Shown one piece after another: positions 57,082 to 64,000 of a stretch of 64,000 bases of DNA (positions are counted from its first letter, which is position 1; the number at the start of each line of letters is the position of its first letter). Position numbers and translations under genes: made by a program. The notes below the pieces were generated by a model. It was given only the letters and a program-made list of their open reading frames with translations, made no database searches and was not told the DNA's origin. Source of the DNA: Thermoproteota archaeon (GTDB lineage Archaea; Korarchaeota; Korarchaeia; Korarchaeales; Korarchaeaceae); contig JAOZGC010000002.1 in the NCBI GenBank assembly GCA_027491915.1, forward strand, positions 505,344 through 569,343, in the 5' to 3' direction.

Positions 57082-57783
57082 ATGACCGAGAGGACCGACA
57101 GGGACCCCAGGATAGCCGCCGCCGAGCTCATGACGGCGGGCCTGGAGGCCTCTCTGAGCTCTCTCCCGCGGCCGGCGGCCAGGGAAACGTCGAACCTGGC
57201 CCGGGGGCTCAGGTCCTCCGCCGCGGCCCTGAGGTACTCCTTCCTCTCCTCCCGAGAGGCGGACGACCAGGGGCTCCTCGATCCGCTGGTGGCCGGCGGG
57301 AGGAGGCTCCTGGAGGTTTGGAGGGGGCTGGCCGGGAGGGGGCCGTCTCCCTCCGTCCCGGCGGCCTGGCTCAGGGCCGCGGGACTGACCCTCTCCACGC
57401 TCAGGCGCAGGATGCTGGAGGGGGAGCCGACCTTCGCCTGGGCCGTCCCGTCGATGCGGGCCGCCGTGAAGGCGGCGATCCCGTCCGGCGGGCTGACGGC
57501 CCTGGACCTGGACGTCCGGGGAGAGAGGTTCTCCGTGGTGACCAGCCTGCCCGGGGTGGGGAGGGGGGACGTGGTGGCCTTCGCCATCCTGCCGCCCAGG
57601 AAGTTCGGCTCCGTCGTCAGCGAGGGGATGCTGGTGGAGGCCCGCCCCGCCGGGGGCGGGGAGGGAGGGGAGGCCGAGGGGGAGGGAGAGCCGGGGGAGC
57701 CGGCCCTTCCCGTCGGGAGGTCGGTCGGTGAGGTGGAGGCCGCCCTGAGGGCGGAGGCCGCGAGGCTCGGGGTCAGGATATGA
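57082..57783 (+). CDS. Protein with EMAP-II/tRNA-binding-like OB fold
   Basis: 233 residues. Residues 1-130 are helical and unassigned (LARGLRSSAAALRYSFLSSR). Residues about 137-195 look like a tRNA-binding OB fold of the MetRS-C/Arc1p/EMAP type: GGLTALDLDVRGERFSVVTS, LPGVGRGDVVAFAILPPRKF, GSVVSEGMLVEARPA (compare the usual G-x-x-S-x-G-M-L). A Gly/Glu-rich linker and a terminal helix follow. Could be a tRNA chaperone or synthetase cofactor. TATA aatttttaac (57051-57060). Confidence 0.68.
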   Translation: MTERTDRDPRIAAAELMTAGLEASLSSLPRPAARETSNLARGLRSSAAALRYSFLSSREADDQGLLDPLVAGGRRLLEVWRGLAGRGPSPSVPAAWLRAAGLTLSTLRRRMLEGEPTFAWAVPSMRAAVKAAIPSGGLTALDLDVRGERFSVVTSLPGVGRGDVVAFAILPPRKFGSVVSEGMLVEARPAGGGEGGEAEGEGEPGEPALPVGRSVGEVEAALRAEAARLGVRI

Positions 57784-57848
57784 CCGGCCGACCGCCGCGC
57801 CCCCGCCCGGCTCGCGGGTTTAAATGGGGGGGCTCCCCGGGGCCCCGG

Positions 57849-58270
57849 ATGGGGGCGAGGTTCGAGTCCCTGCTGAGGGAGATGTCCGAGGTCCTGAGGT
57901 TCGCCGGGAGCTGGTGGGGGTGGAGGAGGGGGAGTTCCTCAGGGACGCCAAGGCCAGGTACGCCCTCAGGATGGCGCTGGTCGAGGCGGTGGAGTCCGCC
58001 TCCGGGCTCGCCCTGGAGATCCTGAGGGTCAGGGGGAGGGTGGCGGGGGCTGAGGAGTATCCCCGGCTGTTCAGGCTCTTGGGGGAGGAGGGAGTCATCT
58101 CACCCGAGGCGGCCTCCGGCATGGTCAGGCTGGCGAGGCTCAGGAACCCCATAGTCCGCGGGTATTGGGAGGTGGACGACCTGAGGATCTACAGGGAGGC
58201 CAGGTCGGGCGGCCTCGAGCTCTTGAGGAGGTTCCTCTCGGAGGTGATGGAGGCTGCCCCTGGAGGTTGA
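57849..58270 (+). pseudogene. HepT-like HEPN gene with frameshift
   Basis: From ATG 57849 (27 nt after the gggtttaaat TATA, 57816-57825) the reading is MGARFESLLREMSEVLRFAG; it then leaves frame at the GGG run 57906-57908 and continues in the next frame as ELVGVEEGEFLRDAKARYAL, ... LRNPIVRGYWEVDDLRIYRE. One extra G would restore a normal HepT (DUF86) protein. The RNase motif R-x4-H-x-Y appears as R-NPIV-R-GY, so the catalytic His is lost. Sequencing error or genuine decay cannot be separated here. Confidence 0.7.
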
Positions 58271-58364
58271 GTCGGCCGAGAGGTTCAGGTTCCGGAGGAT
58301 CTCGGGGGACGAGAGGGATAGGGTCATCGGCAGGCTCAGGGAGATCCTGGAATCCAGGCGGGAG

Positions 58365-58691
58365 GTGGGGCTGGCGGTCCTGCACGGCTCCCTCCTCCGA
58401 GGAGGCCCCTTCAGGGACGTGGACGTGGCCGTCTACGTCCTAGGGCGGGTCGACCCGCTGGACTACAAGCATGGGCATGGACGAGCTCCTGTCCTCCGAG
58501 GTGGGGCTGCCGGTGGACGTCCACGTGCTGAACGCGGCCCCCCGAGATTCGTCCTGGAGGCCCTGGGGCGGGGGCTCATCCTGGTGGACAGGGGGCCTCC
58601 CCCGGGGGCCCTGATCCTGGCGGCCGTCGACTCGCTGTGGCTCGGCCGGTGGCTGGGCGGGGACCGGGGAGCCTCACCTCGGGATCCTTGA
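58365..58691 (+). pseudogene. MntA-like nucleotidyltransferase with two frameshifts
   Basis: The active-site segment VGLAVLHGSLLRGGPFRDVD is intact in one frame up to DPLDY near 58466; the middle (MGMDELLSSEVGLPVDVHVL, 58470-58535) is in the next frame; PRFVLEALGRGLILVDRG (from 58544) returns to the first. An extra A near 58466 and a missing C in the six-C run 58538-58543 would account for it. Partner of the broken HepT upstream. Coding-like sequence continues upstream of 58365 without a standard start. Its 3' part overlaps the thrC end. Confidence 0.65.
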
Positions 58692-59748
58692 GCCCGCTCC
58701 CGGTCAGCACCAGGACCGCCTCCTCCTCGGCCGACAGGATCCCCTCCTCCAGGGCCCTCCTGTACCCGGCCAGGGCGGCCGCCGAGGCGGTCTCGACGAA
58801 GAGCCCCTCCCTCCTGGCCAGCTCCAGCCTGGCGCGGTCTATCTCCCAGTCAGACACGGCCAGGATCGTCCCCCCCGACTCCCTGACGGCCCTGACGGCC
58901 TTCGGCCAGTTCACGGGCCTCCCTATCCTTATGGCCGAGGCCACCGTCTCCGGCTCCCCCACGGGGTCCAGCCTCCCGGTCTCCATGGCCCGGACCAGGG
59001 GGGCGGCCCCCGCGGCCTGGACCCCCACCATCCTCGGCGTCCCGTCCACCAGCCCCAGCCCCGCCAGCTCCCTGAACCCCTTCCATATGGCGCTTATGTT
59101 CCCGGCGTTCCCGACGGGGACCACCACGGCGTCGGGGGCGCGCCCCAGCTGGACCACCAGCTCGTAGGCCAGGGTCTTCTGCCCCTCCAGCCTGTATGGG
59201 TTGACCGAGTTCATTAGGTAGGCTCCCCCCCGGGCCGCGGCCAGGGCGGCGTCCAGCGCGTCGTCGAAGTACCCGTCCACCTCCTCCACCGATGCGCCGT
59301 GGGCGACCAGCTGGGCCACCTTGCCCGGCGCCACCTTCCCCCTGGGCACGATCACCCTGGCCTCCAGCCCGGCCCTGGCGCAGTAGGCCGCCATGGAGGC
59401 GGCGGTGTTCCCGGTGGAGGCGCAGACCGCCTCCCCGCACCTCAGATCCAGGGCGTGGGAGACGGCCACGGCCATCCCCCTGTCCTTGAACGAGCCCGTG
59501 GGGTTCGACCCCTCATACTTCAGCCAGGCCCCGGACCTCCCCCTGACCAGCGGCGTCCACCCCTCGCCGAGGCTCACCCTCTCCCGGACCGGGAGGGCCC
59601 CGGAGAAGGACCAGATGCTCTCCCCCCTCTCCAGCCTGATCTCGAGGCGGTCGTACTCCACCTCCAGGAGGCCCCCGCAGCTGGGGCACCTGTAGGCGAA
59701 CCCCTCCACGACCCGACCGCACTCGACGCACCTGAGCCAGGTCCTCAA
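58576..59748 (-). CDS. thrC: Threonine synthase
   Basis: 390 residues. An N-terminal zinc-ribbon-like CVECGRVVEGFAYRCPSCGG, PLP lysine in NPTGSFKDRGMAVAV, CASTGNTAASMAAYCARAG, phosphate loop VVPVGNAGNISAIWKGFREL, and a late VLVLTGSGLKDPE. Converts O-phosphohomoserine to threonine. TTG at 59748 overlaps the thrB stop by 4 nt. The last 35 residues beyond GLKDPE are Pro/Arg/Gly-rich and overlap the MntA remnant. Confidence 0.95.
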   Translation of the reverse strand: MRTWLRCVECGRVVEGFAYRCPSCGGLLEVEYDRLEIRLERGESIWSFSGALPVRERVSLGEGWTPLVRGRSGAWLKYEGSNPTGSFKDRGMAVAVSHALDLRCGEAVCASTGNTAASMAAYCARAGLEARVIVPRGKVAPGKVAQLVAHGASVEEVDGYFDDALDAALAAARGGAYLMNSVNPYRLEGQKTLAYELVVQLGRAPDAVVVPVGNAGNISAIWKGFRELAGLGLVDGTPRMVGVQAAGAAPLVRAMETGRLDPVGEPETVASAIRIGRPVNWPKAVRAVRESGGTILAVSDWEIDRARLELARREGLFVETASAAALAGYRRALEEGILSAEEEAVLVLTGSGLKDPEVRLPGPRPATGRATASRRPPGSGPPGEAPCPPG

Positions 59749-60641
59749 CCCACCACCTCCGCCCCGCCCGCCGGCCTGGTCAGGGTCGGCCTGACCCGGA
59801 GCCCCGCCCTCCAGAAGGCCTCCACCACCGCCCGGGAGACCCTACCCTCGGAGCCGGGCTCGACCAGGGCGAAGGTGGAGGGGCCGGCGCCGCATATGTT
59901 GAAGCCGGACGCCCCGGCCGCCAGCGCGGCCTCCTTGGCCTCCCCATACCCCGGGATGGTACCGGCCCTGAAGGGCTCCGCCAGGTTGTCCGATAGAACC
60001 CTCCCCATGACGTCCGCCCTCCCCAGCCCGGCGGCGGCCACCAGGACCGCGGCCCTGGAGAGGTTCTCCACGGCCTCCCTGAATCCGACGGACCGGGGCA
60101 GGATCTCCCTGGCCGCCCTGGTCTTCCCCTCCCCGCCGGGGGCCTCCGGGACGAACACAAGGAGCCTGAGGTCCTCCGGCGGGTCCACCCTGAGCACCAC
60201 CCGGTCGGACGGGGAGACGACAGTCATCCCGCCCAGCAGGCTGGCCGAGACGTTGTCGTAGTGGAGCGCCCCGGACCCCGCCAGCTCCCCCTCGGCCGCC
60301 AGCCTGACGGCCTCCCACTCCTCCAGCCCTATGCCCAGCAGCCGATCCACCGCGGCCACGGCCGCGGCGGCGCTGGCCCCGCTGCTCCCGAGCCCCAGCC
60401 CCGGTGGGATCCCCTTCTCCAGGACCACCCTGACGCCCGACCCCGGGGCGTACTCCCTCAGGACCCTCAGGGCCGCGGCGCCGGCCGAGTTCCTCTCGGG
60501 ATCGCTCGGGACGTCCCCGCGGGCGAAGAACTCGAAGTCCCACGACCTGGACGCGACCACCCTGTCCCACGCCAGGTCCACCGCCAGGGCGACGGAGTCG
60601 AATCCCGGGCCCACGTTGGCCACGGAGGCCGGGGCCCTCAC
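59745..60641 (-). CDS. thrB: Homoserine kinase
   Basis: 298 residues, GHMP kinase. RAPASVANVGPGFDSVALAV at the start, the ATP loop GIPPGLGLGSSGASAAAAVA, HYDNVSASLLGGMTVVSP and a C-terminal GFNICGAGPSTFALVEPGS. Phosphorylates homoserine for ThrC. GTG at 60641; the family usually has a strand or two before it, and LAV precedes in frame without a start codon. TATA GGTTATATTG on the minus strand (60690-60699). Confidence 0.93.
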   Translation of the reverse strand: MRAPASVANVGPGFDSVALAVDLAWDRVVASRSWDFEFFARGDVPSDPERNSAGAAALRVLREYAPGSGVRVVLEKGIPPGLGLGSSGASAAAAVAAVDRLLGIGLEEWEAVRLAAEGELAGSGALHYDNVSASLLGGMTVVSPSDRVVLRVDPPEDLRLLVFVPEAPGGEGKTRAAREILPRSVGFREAVENLSRAAVLVAAAGLGRADVMGRVLSDNLAEPFRAGTIPGYGEAKEAALAAGASGFNICGAGPSTFALVEPGSEGRVSRAVVEAFWRAGLRVRPTLTRPAGGAEVVG

Positions 60642-60728
60642 CGCCAGGTTTGGCGCACGCTCTCACCGCCGACCCGGCTGGCAGGGGTCAATATAACCGT
60701 TTCCTCCGGCGCCGATTCCGCCTGATCC

Positions 60729-63665
60729 TCACTCCAGGTAGAGGGCCGGCCTCCCCGGGAGGGCCCTGGCCGCCCTCCCCTCCGGGTCGGACCCGGGCTC
60801 CTCCTCGGTGGCCACCGCAACCTCCACCCCGAGCGCCCCGGAGATGTAGGCCCTCCCCTCCTCCAGGGCCCTGATCTCCTCATCCCTGTTCTCGAGCCAG
60901 GTCCACCCCCCCGCCTTGGCGTAAGTCCTGGCGATCCCGGAGACCTCCCTATCCCTCCCCGCCACCAACCCCGCCTCCGCGGCGGCCCTGATCAGCGTGG
61001 GGGGGTCCATCCTGCCGGACCTCTCCGCGGCCTCCTCCATGACCCTGAAGAGGTCGTACTTCCACCCCGCGGCGACGTACACCCTGAGCCTCTCCGGCCT
61101 CCTCCCCCTCCTCTCCCCGACGGTCCTCATGACCGTTCTGGCGTCCTCCACGAGCCTGTCTATGACCTCCACCATCTTCTCGGCCCGCTCGTCGATCAGA
61201 TTCTCGTCTTCCTCGGGCCACGGCGCGAGCGAGACGAAGCCATCCCTCCCCATAGAGCTCCAGGCTTCCTCCGCCACGTGAGGAGCGAACGGCGCGAGGA
61301 GCCTGATCCAGGCGTCCATCACGGTGGCCATGACCCTCCTGGTGGACTCGGCCTCCTCGTCGACCGCCTGCAGGTACTTGGACACGTCCCTGCCCAGGTT
61401 GTAGAACGCGGCCAGGAGGGCCCTCCTGGTCTCGCAGGACTCCATGGCCTCCGTGGCCTCGGCTATCCTCCTCTGCAGGGTGGACAGCATCCACCTGTCC
61501 CACATCCCGAGGGAGGACGGGTCCGGGGGGATCGCCTCCCCCCCGTACCTCCTGGCCATCCTCAGGAGCCTCTCCAGCCTCCCGAGGGTCGACCTGGCGA
61601 CGTCCCTCTTGAAGTCCGCGTCAGACATCAGGTCGGCCGCCCCCATGATGGTGACCCTGATCGGATCCGCCCCGAACTCCCTGACCGCGTCCCTTATGGG
61701 GATTATGTTGCCCAGGGTCTTGCTCATCTTCTGGCCCTCCATGAGGACCGACCCGTTCACGACTATCTGCCTCGGCCAGAGCTCCTCCGGAAACACGGCG
61801 GCGTGGTTGAACACGAAGAAGGTCAGGTGGTTCCAGACCAGGTCCCTGCCGCTGTGCCTGGAGTCCAGGGGGTACCAGTACAGGAACTCCTCCCTCATGG
61901 CCCTCACCTCCCCCTCCGGGATCCCGAGCCTCTCGGCCACCGAGGCCGGGTCCCCCTCGCCCAGCATGACGTAGTCGAAGAAGTAGTCCCCCAGCCTGTC
62001 CGGGTCGACGCCGAGCCTCCTGAGCCTGTGGCTTATGGTGTAGTAGGCCATGTATATGGTGGAGTCGCTGAGGCTCTCTATCACCCACCTGGGGTCCATG
62101 GGCAGCCTGGTGCCTAGCCCCCTGCTCCTGGCGCAGGCCTTCTCCCTGACCCACTCGATGACGTCCTGGAACTCCCCCCTGAGGGCCTCCGGCAGGATGC
62201 GCATCCTGGAGAGGAGCCTCCTGGCGTCCTCCTTCCATCCCGGGTTGGAGTAGTCTATGAACCACTGGTCCTCCACCACCTTGACCACGACCTCGGCCCC
62301 GCACCTGCAGTAGACTGGCCTGTTGGCCACCTCGTAGAACCGGAAGGCCTTCCCCGCGGCCTCCAGGTCCCTCCTCACCTCCTCCTTCGCCTCGGAGACC
62401 GGCAGGCCAGCGTACCTCCCGACGTTCTCCCTCATCACCCCGGAGTGGTACTCCGCCCTGTAGACCTCCTTGGTGGCCTCCTCCGCCTCCGGATCAGACT
62501 GGTCCTCTATTCCCCTGGACTCGACCGCGTCCCGGGCCGGGAGCTCAGAGTACCCCTCCACCCTGATTATGGAGATCGGCTCGATCCCCGCCAGGATGGA
62601 CGGATCGATTCCCAGGCCCCTCAGGGGATCGGGGTTCCTCTTGAGGTCCCTCAGGGCCAGGTAGTCGTAGGGGGCGTGTCCCGGGACCGACATGACCAGG
62701 CCCGTCCCGTAGTCCGGGTCCACGAACCGGGCGGGGAGCACGGGGACCCTCTCCCCGGTGGCCGGGTTCTCGGCCCACCTCCCTACCAGCTCCGCCCCCC
62801 CGATCCTGCCCACCTCCCTCGCGTCGAACCCCTGGAACCCGAGCTTCAGCAGGCCCCTGTCGCTGACCACCCACCTCTCCCCCCCGACCTGGGCCACGGC
62901 GTACTCCACGTCCGGGTTGACCCAGAGGTTCGTCACCCCGTAGACCGTCTCGGGCCTGAACGTGGCCACCGGGAACACGGTCCCGTCCTCCAGCCGGAAC
63001 TTGATCACCGTCACCTCCTCTATCTCCGGCTCCACGTCCCCCTTGGTGTCGTGCTGGCCCACAGCCATGTCGTCCCTGGGGCACCACCCGACCGGGTGCC
63101 TCCCCTTCACCAGGTAACCCCTGGACGCGAGCCTGCGGAACTGCCACTCTATGAACCGGTTGTACGCCGGGTCTATGGTGGTGAACTCCCTCCTCCAGTC
63201 TATCGAGTATCCCATGAGCCTCATGCCCTCCTTTATCTCCTCGTGGAAGTACCTGGCCAGCCTCAGCGGGTCGGTGAACTCCCTTATCTTATCCTCCGGC
63301 ACCCCGTAAACTTCCCTGAACAGCCTGATGAGCTCCTCCTCACCGTCCTGGATCCTCTCGGCCATGGCCAGTATGGGCGTCCCGGTGTAGTGGAAGGCCA
63401 TGGGGAGGAGGACGTTGTACCCCCTCATCCTCTTGTACCGGGCGTAGGCGTCGGTTATCCCGTAGGTCCTGCCGTGCCCCACGTGCTGCGGGGAGTTCGG
63501 GTATGGGTAGGCGACGGTCAGGTAGAACTTGGGCCTGGTCGGGTCCGGGTCGGCCTCGAATATCCCGGCCTCCGCCCACCTCCTCTGCCACTTCCGCTCT
63601 ATCTCCCTGAGGGACTCGAGGAACTCCTCGGACAAGGCGGGTCCGGCGCCGGGCGTCTCGGGCAA
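60729..63665 (-). CDS. leuS: Leucyl-tRNA synthetase, archaeal type
   Basis: 978 residues. Class I motifs: YPYPNSPQHVGHGRTYGITD (HIGH variant HVGH) and EGQKMSKTLGNIIP (KMSKS). The CP1 editing domain (about 170-500) has TFRPETVYGVTNLWVNPDVE and YGTGLVMSVPGHAPYDYLAL. The anticodon and C-terminal domains (DGFVSLAPWPEEDENLIDER, GRDREVSGIARTYAKAGGWT) are those of archaeal/eukaryotic LeuRS, not bacterial. TTG at 63665 is 27 nt from CAATAAAACG on the minus strand (63692-63701), leaderless. Confidence 0.97.
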   Translation of the reverse strand: MPETPGAGPALSEEFLESLREIERKWQRRWAEAGIFEADPDPTRPKFYLTVAYPYPNSPQHVGHGRTYGITDAYARYKRMRGYNVLLPMAFHYTGTPILAMAERIQDGEEELIRLFREVYGVPEDKIREFTDPLRLARYFHEEIKEGMRLMGYSIDWRREFTTIDPAYNRFIEWQFRRLASRGYLVKGRHPVGWCPRDDMAVGQHDTKGDVEPEIEEVTVIKFRLEDGTVFPVATFRPETVYGVTNLWVNPDVEYAVAQVGGERWVVSDRGLLKLGFQGFDAREVGRIGGAELVGRWAENPATGERVPVLPARFVDPDYGTGLVMSVPGHAPYDYLALRDLKRNPDPLRGLGIDPSILAGIEPISIIRVEGYSELPARDAVESRGIEDQSDPEAEEATKEVYRAEYHSGVMRENVGRYAGLPVSEAKEEVRRDLEAAGKAFRFYEVANRPVYCRCGAEVVVKVVEDQWFIDYSNPGWKEDARRLLSRMRILPEALRGEFQDVIEWVREKACARSRGLGTRLPMDPRWVIESLSDSTIYMAYYTISHRLRRLGVDPDRLGDYFFDYVMLGEGDPASVAERLGIPEGEVRAMREEFLYWYPLDSRHSGRDLVWNHLTFFVFNHAAVFPEELWPRQIVVNGSVLMEGQKMSKTLGNIIPIRDAVREFGADPIRVTIMGAADLMSDADFKRDVARSTLGRLERLLRMARRYGGEAIPPDPSSLGMWDRWMLSTLQRRIAEATEAMESCETRRALLAAFYNLGRDVSKYLQAVDEEAESTRRVMATVMDAWIRLLAPFAPHVAEEAWSSMGRDGFVSLAPWPEEDENLIDERAEKMVEVIDRLVEDARTVMRTVGERRGRRPERLRVYVAAGWKYDLFRVMEEAAERSGRMDPPTLIRAAAEAGLVAGRDREVSGIARTYAKAGGWTWLENRDEEIRALEEGRAYISGALGVEVAVATEEEPGSDPEGRAARALPGRPALYLE

Positions 63666-63690
63666 ATATAGATGTTCCGCCCGACCGGCG

Positions 63691-63702
63691 GCGTTTTATT
63701 GC
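63691..63702. promoter_or_regulatory. Bidirectional TATA: leuS and candidate C/D sRNA
   Basis: gcgttttattgc reads as CAATAAAACG for leuS (start 63665) and as ttttattg on the plus strand, which would start transcription near 63722, just before the box C of the candidate guide RNA. Confidence 0.55.
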
Positions 63703-63721
63703 GCCGCGCCGCAGGGGGCGA

Positions 63722-63777
63722 GGCGGGATGAGGAGGTCTGCCTACTGATCCGTGATGACTTTGCCGAGTCCCGACCG
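63722..63777 (+). ncRNA. Candidate C/D box guide RNA (sRNA)
   Basis: Boxes in order with canonical spacing: C gggatga (63725-63731, one mismatch to RTGATGA), 13-nt guide (63732-63744), D' ctga (63745-63748), 3-nt gap, C' gtgatga (63752-63758, perfect), 12-nt guide (63759-63770), D ccga (63771-63774, one mismatch to CTGA). A plus-strand TATA is 25 nt upstream. The second guide, ctttgccgagtc, is complementary to gactcggcaaag. From memory, archaeal 23S rRNA has ACTCGGCAAA shortly before the conserved GTAACTTCGGGAGAAGG; this would be a 2'-O-methylation target. Confidence 0.55.
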
Positions 63778-63790
63778 CTCCCGCGATGCG

Positions 63791-64000
63791 GGGCCCTTAT
63801 AAGGGCCCTATCCGGATAGGGCGAGGCGCGAACGCCTCTCCCCCCGGGGGGTTTCGTCCCGGGTGTCCGTCCGTGCCCGCCACCCCACGGGACCTGGGTG
63901 GGGGCCCACTCGGGGACGAGCCCCCCTGGGATGCCCATCTGGGGTCCAGATCTCGGCGTCGGATACCTGAGGGGGGGAATGGGCGTCCAGAAACTGCTGG
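63791..64000 (+). other. Palindromic TATA and structured, apparently non-coding region running off the edge
   Basis: gggccc-ttataa-gggccc is a perfect 18-bp palindrome (63791-63808) with a TATA core, overlapping a second perfect palindrome gccctatcc-ggatagggc (63805-63822). About 25 nt after the TATA come a GAGGCG-CGAA-CGCCTC hairpin (63823-63838) and ccccccgggggg (63840-63851). No convincing protein frame follows to 64000. Candidates are the 5' leader of an rRNA operon or another structured RNA; I could not match RNase P, SRP or tRNA motifs. Confidence 0.45.

Noticed and set aside
63696-63938. 80-residue minus-strand reading upstream of leuS
   Set aside because: Low-complexity Pro/Gly/Arg product crossing the leuS promoter and two palindromes; no start context.
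1-64000. Insertion sequences, prophage or CRISPR-Cas
   Set aside because: I found no transposase, integrase, Cas gene or regular repeat-spacer structure on either strand.

Overview
The window is 64 kb of very GC-rich DNA (I estimate about two thirds G+C by eye) that reads as a thermophilic archaeon. The evidence is an archaeal-type leucyl-tRNA synthetase, a geranylgeranyl reductase of ether-lipid synthesis, a bifunctional inositol-phosphate cytidylyltransferase / di-myo-inositol-phosphate synthase (compatible solute of hyperthermophiles), an Aeropyrum-type peroxiredoxin, AlaX, SplB-like radical SAM proteins, many HEPN/MNT and one VapBC module, a candidate C/D box guide RNA, and archaeal TATA boxes 25-30 nt before leaderless starts that are often GTG or TTG. 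I cannot assign a phylum.

Layout. 1-943: a cut-off DMT permease and a VapBC pair. 930-9018: PLP decarboxylase, DIPP synthase with an unusual membrane tail, dual-specificity phosphatase, YjbQ, a DtxR-like regulator with its own palindrome, a dolichol-kinase-like membrane enzyme and an unknown membrane protein. 9080-11915: a GNAT-ACT fusion, then a PadR-linked cluster of a NifX-like protein and two Trp/Gly-rich small proteins that all end in a near-identical coiled coil. 12003-15843: peroxiredoxin with inverted repeats, geranylgeranyl reductase plus ferredoxin, HxlR regulator, AlaX. 15896-25397: a secreted beta-helix protein interrupted by a long G/C homopolymer tract, a membrane protein that matches the tail of the DIPP synthase, a NhaD/ArsB transporter, an MBL hydrolase, a Yip1/adhesin/HTH operon, and an HTH/unknown/PadR/NadE operon.

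25480-30098 is an electron-bifurcation module: FixC, FixB, FixA on the minus strand, FixX ferredoxin and an acyl-CoA dehydrogenase divergent from it. 30211-37722 holds a HEPN/MNT pair, an ABC-2 exporter, a PAPS-reductase-like protein with a ferredoxin domain, membrane proteins, an HtpX-like protease and a JAMM protease. 37779-42433 encodes two large secreted proteins: a two-barrel glycoside-hydrolase-like enzyme and a glycine-rich surface protein.

42450-51747 is transport: a complete ECF transporter operon ending in carbamate kinase, then a BMP-type nucleoside/sugar ABC transporter with a probable attenuator after the binding-protein gene. 51849-58691 has a half-length Gdt1/UPF0016 protein, two SplB-like radical SAM proteins, a COG3375-type acetyltransferase, a tRNA-binding-domain protein and an island of three HEPN/nucleotidyltransferase pairs, the last visibly decaying. 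58576-63665 encodes ThrC, ThrB and LeuRS. The last 330 bases hold a candidate C/D box sRNA driven by the back of the LeuRS promoter and, behind a palindromic TATA box, the start of a structured non-coding region that runs out of the window.

Genes are tightly packed, with 4-nt stop/start overlaps within operons, convergent genes overlapping by 37-123 bp, and single symmetric TATA elements shared by divergent leaderless genes.
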